DNA from: Paraphaeosphaeria minitans
Lineage: Eukaryota > Ascomycota > Dothideomycetes > Pleosporales > Didymosphaeriaceae
Assembly: GCA_015832175.1 (NCBI GenBank)
Contig: WJXW01000012.1
Location: 1,810,798-1,874,797 of the forward strand
Direction of reading: 5' to 3'
Length of the DNA stretch: 64,000 nt
Each line of letters starts with the position of its first letter. Position 1 is the first letter of the stretch. This document shows positions 1 to 8,200 of this stretch, piece after piece. The notes beneath the pieces were generated by a model that did no database searches, was not told the DNA's origin, and worked only from the letters and a program-made list of their open reading frames with translations. The position numbers and the translations under genes were made by a program.

Positions 1-822
1 AGGCCTCCATCGGTAAACCCTAGCCCGAGCCAACAAGCAAACGAACAAAAGCTTCCGGGTATCAGTCTTGACCTCTCCGGTGTGATCAGCCCCCAATTTC
101 AGATATCCAACACTAAAGAGATCAGAGATCGTGTCCGCCAGGCGTTTAACAGCCACGCGAATACCAAGGACATAGGCTGGTTTGGCATTGCGAGGACAGG
201 AGCAGACCCAAACAGGGTCAAAATATGCTTAAGAACGCACGAGGAGGCAGCCAGGATCAAAAGGCATGACGAATGGCTTCAGTCCCATTTCCGAGGAGCT
301 CGTGTCCAGGGCGAGCAATGGTACCCGGTCAAAGTCGACAGGGTAAATAAGGCTAGCATATGTGATGATTCGAGAATTCACCTCCGGGAGGATGCCGGAG
401 CGAAGATAGGTGCCGAAAACGGGGTCGTAGTCAGGAAATTACGCTTCATCGGCCGCCCGAACCCAGACAAGCTCCATTGCTCAGTCGTCCTCTTTCTCGC
501 TAGCAAACAAGAAGCGGAAGAACTCATACGGCGCAAGTACCTAGATGTCGACGGTGAGGTAGCGTACACTAAAACCTATGAACCAAGGCCTACCCCTCGA
601 CGCTGTTTTAATTGCCACAAGTTCGACGACCATGAGGCTCGAAGATGCCCGACCAGAGAGCCGACATGCGGATTCTGTGCTAGAACCGGTCACGTAGAAC
701 GCGACTGTGCTTCGGAGACTCCGAAGTGTGTTAATTGCTCCGGCCCACATAAGGCCAGCGATAGAGGATGCCCTGAATATAAAAGACTCCTGCAGGAAGT
801 AAATCCCCTACGCCATGCCTAG
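1..822 (+). CDS. LINE ORF1, gag-like zinc-knuckle protein (5' partial)
   Basis: The frame is open from base 1, so the true start lies outside the window; the GTG at 82 is only the first possible start codon inside it. The C-terminal third carries three tandem zinc knuckles: CFNC-x5-H-x4-C, CGFC-x4-H-x4-C and CVNC-x3-H-x6-C, followed by a short acidic/basic tail. Proteins of this kind bind the element RNA and form the ribonucleoprotein particle for retrotransposition. The upstream part (K/R-rich, with a VRKLRFIGRP-like stretch) may be an RRM-like fold, but I cannot confirm this. The stop codon TAG at 820-822 lies inside the ATG context of ORF2. Confidence 0.88.
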   Translation, partial: RPPSVNPSPSQQANEQKLPGISLDLSGVISPQFQISNTKEIRDRVRQAFNSHANTKDIGWFGIARTGADPNRVKICLRTHEEAARIKRHDEWLQSHFRGARVQGEQWYPVKVDRVNKASICDDSRIHLREDAGAKIGAENGVVVRKLRFIGRPNPDKLHCSVVLFLASKQEAEELIRRKYLDVDGEVAYTKTYEPRPTPRRCFNCHKFDDHEARRCPTREPTCGFCARTGHVERDCASETPKCVNCSGPHKASDRGCPEYKRLLQEVNPLRHA

Positions 823-3800
823 AAGGTTCAAGGTCCTGCAAGCGAACGTAGGGCGAATAAGCGAAGTGCAGCACAGCATTATGAACGATCACGATCTTGA
901 AGACTTCAGCCTACTTCTTATGTCAGAACCATATCTATTTCGTAACCAAGACGGAGAATACAGGGTAACCCCTCAATCTCACCCATACTGGACACCATTC
1001 CTCCCTGAGCACACGGAAGGGAGTCTACGACCTAGAGCGATGCTCTGGACACATAGAGATATTACAGCACGGCCGATATCGACCGAGTCCACCGATATAG
1101 CGGCACTCCTAATTGAACTAGAGACTGGACCTTTACTCGCCATTTCAGTTTATATCCCCGCCAAATCGGATTCGGAGGACAGCGAACTGAACAGCAGACT
1201 TGACATAATTCGGAGGACAATTGACACCACTCGGCGGAATCATGATAAAAGAGTCGAAATACTCATTGCCGGGGACTTTAACAGGCACGACCAGTTCTGG
1301 GGCGGTGACTTGGTTGCAACCTCCCAGCGCCAAGGAGAAGGTGAACCCATCATCCAACTCATGTCGGAACTCGATCTCCAGTGTCCACTCCCCAGAGGGA
1401 TCGAAACTTGGATCTCCTATAATGGGGAACACAGTTCGACAATCGACTTAATCCTGGTAACACAAGAACTCGCGTCGGAAATACAGCGATGCACTACAGA
1501 CTCGATGGCGCATGGCTCCGATCACCTAGCTATCTGCACGGAGTTTGCCATCGATCTTACGCACGAGAAAGGGACACCAAGAAAACTCTGGAAGAAAGCG
1601 CGCTGGGACCCAATTAGGAAAGTCGTCGCAGGAGAGCTGGAGCGCCGATCCCAGCCGGACATCCCGGGAGACGTAGACAGTTACTGCCAGTTTGTCACAG
1701 AATGCATAGCGCCAGCCATCGAAAAATATGTCCCAGTGGCCAGACCGTCACCATACGCGAAGAGATGGTGGACGGAAGACCTAACGGAACTAAGGAAACA
1801 CTACACGTATTGGCGTAACAAGGCTAGCGCATCTCGAAGAGCGAATACACCTGACCCAGGCCTCCAACAGATGGCGGTGACTTGTAGGAAAAGGTACCAT
1901 GACGCCATCAGAAACCAGAGGAAAACTCACTGGCAGGACTTTGTTGCCGAAGCCCGGAACATCTGGACCATAGCGCGGTACTTAGACCCAGCTCAGTGTG
2001 CGACCTTTGCAAGAATTCCAGCCATCAAAACCTACGAAGGGGTGAGCACGTCTAATGGCGAGATCGCTAGATGCTTGTTAGAGGAATTCTTTAAGCCCCC
2101 GCCAGGAGTCACCGAGGAGCCGGAAGACGAGAGGCCGCGAGAGGCTTTACCAATGGAACCACTCTCGGAGGTTGAAGTACAAAGGGCGATATTCGCGTCC
2201 AACCCATACAAGGCCCCGGGACGAGACGGCTTACCAGCCATCGTATGGCAGCAACTGTGGCCAGTCCTCAAACACCACATCGTAGCGCTATTCAAGTTAT
2301 CACTCGAAACGGCGACGCTTCCATCGGAGTGGAGAGTAGCAAAGATTGTACCCCTGCGAAAACCAAACAAACCGGACTACACGGTAGCCAAGGCATACCG
2401 ACCCATCTCCCTTCTCGCGACCCTAGGAAAGAGCTTAGAAGCAGTAGTAGCTGAAAGGCTATCCTTCCTAGCGGAGGCACACCGCCTGCTTCCAAAGAGC
2501 CACTTTGGAGCGAGGAAAGGCAGATCGACAACCCAAGCGTTGACTATACTCCAGGAAAGCATCTTCCAGGCCTGGAGGGATAAGAGGGTTCTAAGTCTGG
2601 TCAGTTTCGACGTAAAAGGCGCTTACAATGGGGTTAATATCGATGTCCTTGCGAAAAGACTAAGGAAGAGAGGAATCCCCAACGCATTGGTGGATTGGAT
2701 AACTTGCTTCTGCAGCCAGCGAAAAGCGTCGGTCGTAGTAAATGGCCATACCACTGAGACAGTCGATCTACCACAAGCGGGCTTACCTCAGGGTTCCCCA
2801 CTCTCCCCGATCCTGTTTCTCTTCTTCAACGCAGATTTGGTTTCATCCAAAATAAACCGCAACAAAGGGGCGATAGCATTTATAGATGACTACACAGCGT
2901 GGGTCACCGGAGCGTCAGATGGAGAGAACACCAACCTATTACAAGAAACGGTAGTAGCAAAAGCAGAACAGTGGGCACGGAGTAGCGGCGCCACCTTCGA
3001 AGCTGATAAGACGGCCTTCATCCACTTCACGCGCAGGAACAACACAGTATCGAGCAGCCCACTCTTCGTCAATGAAGAAGCGATACGGCCACAAACAGAA
3101 GTAAAGATTCTAGGAGTAGTTTTCGACCAGAAACTCCGATTTAGCCAACACACGGCCAGAGCGGCTAAGAGAGGAATTAGGGCAGCGCTAGCACTGAAGC
3201 GAATCAAAGGGATGACCGTAGGAACGGCGAGGCAACTTTTCACCTCAACCGTAACACCTACAGTCGATTACGCATCACCGATATGGTCCACAAGTCTGAC
3301 AGGTCGTACAACTAAAATGCTAAACCAGATACAGCGTATCGGCACGCAAGCCATAATCGGAGCTTTCCGCACAGTGGCACTAATCAGGGCCGAGATGGAA
3401 GCAGGTATCGAGCAGCTCACGGCCCGCATGCACCGCCAGGAGTATAAATTCTGGGTCAAATGCCACACTCTTCCCGTAAACCATCCCTGGTGGAAAATAC
3501 GTCGGGGAATAGATACCAAAAACAAGCGCTTCCCGTCGCCGCTCCAGCGCATCGCAATGCAACTCGATTCGGTCGACCTCACGGAGATGGAAAGAATCGA
3601 TCCATTCTGCATACCCCCTTGGCAACAAGGGATAGAAGCACAGATCCTCGAGGGAGAGGAAGCACAAAAATGGGCAGAAGACTCCGACGAGTTAAAAGTT
3701 TTTGTGGATGCCTCATACCGAGGACACAACGCAGGAGTAGGGGTCTATCATTCGGCCAGAAGAAGTGACAACTCGGTAGTCGAACACCGCGAGGCGGTAA

Positions 3801-4645
3801 AGATCGGGAAGAACGCTGGATACACATCCACCCATGTCGAACTCACTGCGATTCAAGCCGCACTGGAACTCATTTCAGCAATATGGTCACCCGACACGAT
3901 CGCCCGATTTGGCAACAAGGCCAGAGATCTCACGTATGTGATAGTGAGCGACAGTCAATCAGCGATCAGAGCAGTGTCGCGCCCCTCTCGCCAAAGTGGC
4001 CAGGCGGTGATCCGACTGATTGTAAACACCACAATGGAAATTAAAAGAAGGGGAGGCCCACATATCCGCCTCCAATGGGTCCCCGCTCACGCTATGGTAG
4101 TGGGAGACGAGATCGCAGATGAGCTGGCAAAGCAAGCAACGGAAGGGACCCTGGACCCTATTCCTGGGCTTACGTTGTCGGCAGCTCTCAAGAAGACTCT
4201 CTCATGCATACCGAAGATAAAGCTCGAGAAACCGGTCGACATAGACACAGCACTTCCTGGAAAGCATACGAAAAGCATCTATGATCTACAAACCTACAAG
4301 AGAGCAGCAGTGCTATGCCAACTGCGCACAGGGAAATGCCGGTTAAACAGTTATCTAGCCAAGATAGGTGCTACCAATTCGGACAGATGCACCTGCCGGG
4401 GACGCCAGCCGGAAACGGTACGCCATTTCGTGTTCGAATGCCCGCTGTGGAAAGAAGAACGCAAAACGCTCCAGGAAGTCGCAGGCAACAGATGGGGAGA
4501 TCTATCCTTCTTTCTAGGAGGTCGATCTGAACAGCGGCTTCCGTCCGGTGAGCTCTTGGATGGGAAAGCCGAATCCTGGAAACCAAATCTCGACGTAGTC
4601 AACCAGACCATTGAATTTGCAATGGCCACCGGACGGTTATGCTAA
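815..4645 (+). CDS. LINE ORF2: endonuclease, reverse transcriptase and RNase H
   Basis: A 1276-aa polyprotein for target-primed reverse transcription. An APE-type endonuclease occupies about residues 5-245: LQANVGR, SEPY with E38, GDFNRH at 153-158, and SDH at 235-237. The RT spans about 455-780: SFDVKGAYN with D599, GLPQGSPLSP near 657-666, and the FIDD form of the YxDD box with D691-D692. RNase H is about 960-1110, with D965, E1009, D1046 and D1102 in the expected spacing. A Cys-rich end, CTC-x9-H-x4-C at 1192-1209, matches the distal zinc motif of such elements. All catalytic residues are present and there is no frameshift or stop, so activity is plausible. The ATG at 815 overlaps the ORF1 stop by 8 nt, which fits stop-coupled reinitiation. 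Confidence 0.95.
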   Translation: MPRRFKVLQANVGRISEVQHSIMNDHDLEDFSLLLMSEPYLFRNQDGEYRVTPQSHPYWTPFLPEHTEGSLRPRAMLWTHRDITARPISTESTDIAALLIELETGPLLAISVYIPAKSDSEDSELNSRLDIIRRTIDTTRRNHDKRVEILIAGDFNRHDQFWGGDLVATSQRQGEGEPIIQLMSELDLQCPLPRGIETWISYNGEHSSTIDLILVTQELASEIQRCTTDSMAHGSDHLAICTEFAIDLTHEKGTPRKLWKKARWDPIRKVVAGELERRSQPDIPGDVDSYCQFVTECIAPAIEKYVPVARPSPYAKRWWTEDLTELRKHYTYWRNKASASRRANTPDPGLQQMAVTCRKRYHDAIRNQRKTHWQDFVAEARNIWTIARYLDPAQCATFARIPAIKTYEGVSTSNGEIARCLLEEFFKPPPGVTEEPEDERPREALPMEPLSEVEVQRAIFASNPYKAPGRDGLPAIVWQQLWPVLKHHIVALFKLSLETATLPSEWRVAKIVPLRKPNKPDYTVAKAYRPISLLATLGKSLEAVVAERLSFLAEAHRLLPKSHFGARKGRSTTQALTILQESIFQAWRDKRVLSLVSFDVKGAYNGVNIDVLAKRLRKRGIPNALVDWITCFCSQRKASVVVNGHTTETVDLPQAGLPQGSPLSPILFLFFNADLVSSKINRNKGAIAFIDDYTAWVTGASDGENTNLLQETVVAKAEQWARSSGATFEADKTAFIHFTRRNNTVSSSPLFVNEEAIRPQTEVKILGVVFDQKLRFSQHTARAAKRGIRAALALKRIKGMTVGTARQLFTSTVTPTVDYASPIWSTSLTGRTTKMLNQIQRIGTQAIIGAFRTVALIRAEMEAGIEQLTARMHRQEYKFWVKCHTLPVNHPWWKIRRGIDTKNKRFPSPLQRIAMQLDSVDLTEMERIDPFCIPPWQQGIEAQILEGEEAQKWAEDSDELKVFVDASYRGHNAGVGVYHSARRSDNSVVEHREAVKIGKNAGYTSTHVELTAIQAALELISAIWSPDTIARFGNKARDLTYVIVSDSQSAIRAVSRPSRQSGQAVIRLIVNTTMEIKRRGGPHIRLQWVPAHAMVVGDEIADELAKQATEGTLDPIPGLTLSAALKKTLSCIPKIKLEKPVDIDTALPGKHTKSIYDLQTYKRAAVLCQLRTGKCRLNSYLAKIGATNSDRCTCRGRQPETVRHFVFECPLWKEERKTLQEVAGNRWGDLSFFLGGRSEQRLPSGELLDGKAESWKPNLDVVNQTIEFAMATGRLC

Positions 4646-4979
4646 CCATAAACTCTGACCTTAGACATTCCCCAGGATACTCCCACAATATCTCCCGTTT
4701 GGACTCGAAGTCGACTGGCCGGTAACAAGAAAGCCGACGACCGGGAAATTGCTCTCGGAGGCGCAGTGCAGGTAGGGGTAAGGAGGATCTCTGGGTGGAC
4801 ACCTAGTGTTGGCAACAGTTGATACAGGAAGGTGAGGACGAAGCGCGTCGGGCTTAGAATGAAACGGGGACTCGACGGAATTTCATTGGCCGGAAGAGAC
4901 AGAAGTAGTTTAGGCAGCCTACGGGCCGAAAGGCACCCGAGTGGCGTAAGAATAAACCAAACCAAACCAAACCAAACCA
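4646..4979 (+). other. LINE 3' UTR with (AAACC)n end
   Basis: Non-coding stretch after the ORF2 stop. It closes with AATAAACC followed by four further AAACC units (about 4951-4979). I take this as the 3' terminus because the base pattern changes directly after it. The end is inferred; no second copy is present in the window for comparison. Confidence 0.6.
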
Positions 4980-5059
4980 CCGTAGCCGGCCTCCAACAGC
5001 ACACCATCGCCAACATCATGCACATTGTCGGCAACGAATACGAGACGTCTTGAGTGCGA

Positions 5060-5381
5060 CTGTGCGATTTACAGCGGGTGAGTCTGCAATTCACATTGGA
5101 CAGAGTGTAGTGCACGTTCCGCTTATAGAAACCTTATGGAATAGCAGTGCAGATTACCGCAGGTAAGCATAAGATTTACACTGGGAAGAACGTAGTGCAC
5201 TTTCCGCTTATAGAAACCTGGTAGAGTAGTAGTGCAAACTATAGCAGGTGAGTATAAGATCCTCCATTAAAAAGAACGTAGTACACGTTCCGCTTATAGA
5301 AACCTTGTTAATTAGCAGTGCAGTTGAGCATAAGATCTACACCAGGAAGGACGTAGTGCACCTTCCGTACACAGAAACCTT
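5060..5381 (+). repeat. Tandem repeat, about 85-bp period, nearly four units
   Basis: The core GTAGTGCAC-(G/T)TTCCGCTTATAGAAACC recurs at 5107, 5192, 5278 and 5353, spacings 85, 86 and 75. Between cores lies a second shared piece (AGTGCAGATTACCGCAGGTAAGCATAAGATTTACAC and its variants, quoted here only by position 5145-5180). The units differ at scattered positions without the CpA-to-TpA bias of the right compartment. The array lies between the LINE end and the M43 protease promoter. No function can be assigned. Confidence 0.85.
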
Positions 5382-5980
5382 GATGATTGGTCTCATTGAG
5401 ACAGGGCCGTGCTATCCAATACCTAAGACAAGCATTCGACAAAAACCGATCCGTGATATCGTGCGGCAGCAATGCTCTGAATAGCATGTGAGATCACCTC
5501 GATTTCCGAATTCACTTCGCCCAAAGCACTGTACCCTGTACTTTTTTGACTTGGAAAAGCTTTCGAGAGTTGTCTACGCATTCAGTTTTGCGATTGATGT
5601 GGACCTTGCGTTTGTCTGACTCTATAACAACCATGCGGAAGCCGGGTCATCTGCAGACGCAGCGTTGCATGTCGGGCGCTGCATTCAATTTCCCAACTTG
5701 TCTTGTAGAGTCATACGTACAACGCCGTTTGATTTGGCCAGGTGCGCCTGTGCGAGGGAAGAACCCTCATTTCCTTTCTTTGGTACGAGACTCGCAAATC
5801 GTTTGTATGCACGGCTACGTACAGATATGTAGACATGCTCACGCCACTTCGTTTCTCCCTTATCTCCTCACATACTTTTTTCCAGTCCAGGTCCCACCAC
5901 GAATTCATTGATTATTTTTGGAACTACAGTAGTTACTTGCTGAGTATTCGGTCCCGACTACTCACAAGTTTCAACACACC
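5382..5980 (+). promoter_or_regulatory. Upstream region of the M43 protease gene
   Basis: About 600 bp without a convincing gene. It becomes pyrimidine-rich (CTCCCTTATCTCCTCACA, TTTTTTCCAG) close to the start codon, as in many fungal promoters. The ATG at 5981 is preceded by CACACC, an acceptable context. No clear TATA box was found. Confidence 0.4.
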
Positions 5981-7059
5981 ATGAGGGTCTTCTCAGTTCT
6001 CCGCTCACTTCTCGGTGCAGTGTCTGCGGCTGCGCTTCCGCACTTCATTCGCGGCGATCCAACTGGAGCAACGTGCGGCACCACCATCCCGGATGGCTTC
6101 GGGGAAATGAGTCGCGGCCTGGCCACCATGGAACTGGCCGGCGACTTCACTGTGAATGACTTTGCCAACGTCACTGTCAACGTCTACTTCCACGTAGTCG
6201 CTGCCGTTGAGGAGAGCCTTGACCCTGCGGCCGGATACATCTCTGTACGTAGTTCAATGCGATATCTTGCGTGGGAAAATTAGCCAAGTATTCAGGTTGC
6301 ACGAATCCAGAAGGCATTCAGATACATCAACGATCGATTTCGGCCTCACGGTTTCGAGTTCGTCGTCAGGGAGATCGACTATACTTACGGCGTTGAGTTC
6401 TCCGATCACACGGATCCGAACTTCGACTTCGAGGTGCTGGGCCTCCACACCCGAAATGGCGATCTCCTGGACCTGAACATTTGGACTGCCACAAAGCTAG
6501 AAGGGGCGGCTGGAGGCGTACGTTCCCATCCTCCATCCTGCACACTGATTTCGCGCACGCTAATTAGACGAAGTACTGCATCTTCCCCCTCGAAGGTATG
6601 ACGCTGGGCGCCGGCGAGGGCTGTGTCTTGAAGTACGACGACTTCCCGCCGTTCAACCGCGGAGAGGCCACCGTGCACGAATTGGGGCACTGGCTGGGAC
6701 TGGGGCACACATTCCAGGAGGGCGTCAACGGGGCCGCGCCGTCCTGTGATGACCCCGACGGTGACTGGGTTGCGGATACCCCGATCCACCTCATCCATCC
6801 TGCTGACAAAGACGACGAATTCTTCAACTGCCTTCCCATCAATACTTGTCCGAACAAGGAGGTAAACGTGCACATCTTTGCCTGTGTGGGGAGCGAACTG
6901 ACAATGAGGGTGCAGGGCTCGGATCCGATCAGCAATCCTATGAACTACATTTGGCCCAAGTGCCAGAGTGGGTTCACGCAGGGCCAGGGCGTGCGGATGC
7001 ACAACACGTGGGAAAATGTTAGGAAGGTGGCGAATCGGAACTTGAGGCAGACACGCTGA
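5981..7059 (+). CDS. Secreted M43 (pappalysin-like) zinc metalloprotease
   Basis: Exons 5981-6244, 6296-6517, 6568-6861 and 6916-7059 give 307 aa. The introns are 51, 50 and 54 nt, all GT-AG. The third is in frame and stop-free, but it contains a CTGAC branch site, and removing it gives the family-typical run NKE-GSDPISNPMNY. The protein starts with a signal peptide (MRVFSVLRSLLGAVSAAA). The zinc site HELGHWLGLGH is at residues 198-208 (H198, H202, H208 ligands; E199 catalytic), with the downstream NPMNY giving the metzincin Met-turn. Conserved cysteines (YCIF, SCDD, NTCP) suit an extracellular enzyme. Length and layout match fungal secreted M43B proteases, which act on external protein substrates. 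It converges with the acetylesterase gene, leaving 194 bp between the stops. Confidence 0.93.
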
Positions 7060-7253
7060 ATAGAGCTAACAGGCGGACCGGCTCAAAGGTAGAATAGATC
7101 TGGTGGTCATTATATCCTTGGGAAATCGCGGTAACATATCTAGCGCATCTCTTGGATATATATTGCTGCACCAGGGTCTATCACGGGACATCATTTTCAA
7201 TCAGAATCTCTTCCATAAACTAATTCATGGCTTGTTCAATCCACATGGACAGA

Positions 7254-8100
7254 CTACCACACCGTAGGGTTGCCAGCCTCCACATACGGCGCAATAGGCG
7301 TAGTCCCGTTCAATTTCAACTTGATTGCCTGCGCAAAAGCCTGTGCCGAAAGGTCAGCCCCAGCCGGACTTGTGTGTGTGTGGTCCTTGGGGTAGAGCGC
7401 ATTCGTTCCCGCATTGCCCAACTTCCTATACGCATTGAGTACAGCCTGGAAATGGTCGACGAAAGACGCCCCGCTCCCAACCTCCTTTCCTGCTTGCGCA
7501 GCATATGCAACGAATCTCGGCGCCGATGTGCTGAACGAACCACCCTCCCACAGGTTGTTGGGCGTCTGGCTGCTGACCACCACAGTCGCGCCTTTGGCGA
7601 TATATGTCTTTGCGGCGGCTTTGACGTAGTGGCCGAAGGTGTACACGGTCGACCCGTCTTTTCCCGATGTGCAGGTTTCCTCGCCGGTACCGGGACAGTC
7701 GCTACGACCGTTGTCCGAAGCCGAATTCGGCGAGCCGCCGTCGTTGTGACCGAACTCGATGACGACGATGTCGCCCGACTTCACGAGGTTTGCTATCTCG
7801 GTGAAGCGACCTTCGTTGGAGTAGCTGCGGGCTGAGCGGCCTCCGATGGCTTTGTTGACGACAGGAACGGTGACATATCTGCTCAGGTATGGGCCCCAGC
7901 CTGCATCAAGTTAGCTAGAAGTGCGTAAGTAAAGGGAAAGGTGATTTACCGTCAGTGGAACCGTCGTTGGCACCGCTCTTCGCCATGGTACTATCACCAG
8001 CAAGGTAGATTGTTGGCGTCGCTCTCTTCTCCATCACAGGTATGGCAAGCGCTGTGAGCGCGAATGAAGCTGCGACGCATAGCTCCGAGGTGAACTTCAT
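7254..8100 (-). CDS. Rhamnogalacturonan acetylesterase-like SGNH hydrolase, secreted
   Basis: Exons 8100-7950 and 7900-7254 with a 49-nt GT-AG intron (7901-7949) give 265 aa. Splicing joins DG to WGPYLSRY in frame. An N-terminal signal peptide (MKFTSELCVAASFALTALA) directs secretion. The SGNH blocks are in order: GDS with nucleophile S37 (YLAGDSTMA), the block II glycine in NKAIGGRSARS, GHND at 101-104, and DHTH with D223 and H226. The length is close to the roughly 250 aa of the characterised Aspergillus enzyme, and the WGPYLSRY and FGHNDGG blocks fit this subfamily of CE12. The expected role is removal of acetyl groups from the rhamnogalacturonan backbone of pectin outside the cell. Substrate is inferred from family, not shown. 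Confidence 0.92.
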
Positions 8101-8192
8101 CTTGCGAATATTGGAATCAAAAACTTAGAAGTTATGTCCGGGATCCTGTGGATATTTGGCTGGTACCATGCTTACAGGTTCCAGGTCTACAG

Positions 8193-8200
8193 TATATATA
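8193..8200 (-). promoter_or_regulatory. TATA-like box of the acetylesterase gene
   Basis: A TATATATA run read on the minus strand sits 93-100 bp upstream of the ATG at 8100, a usual distance for a fungal core promoter. It is supported by position and sequence only. Confidence 0.45.

Larger units (their letters stand above)
1..4979 (+). mobile_element. Non-LTR retrotransposon (LINE), 5' end outside the window
   Basis: Two open frames lie in tandem: a zinc-knuckle ORF1 running in from base 1, and a 1276-codon ORF2 with endonuclease, reverse transcriptase and RNase H domains. A 334-bp 3' UTR ends in five AAACC-type units at about 4953-4979, the kind of short-repeat tail with which many LINEs end. 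The domain order EN-RT-RH and the ORF1/ORF2 layout match fungal Tad1/I-like elements; the clade is inferred. Base composition is balanced and ORF2 has no internal stop, unlike every transposon to the right of 18.2 kb. The 5' UTR, the ORF1 start and any target-site duplication cannot be checked because the element enters from the left edge. Confidence 0.93.

Noticed and set aside
5248..5484. Open frame of 78 codons across the 85-bp tandem repeat.
   Set aside because: It is produced by the repeat units themselves and has no recognisable protein feature.
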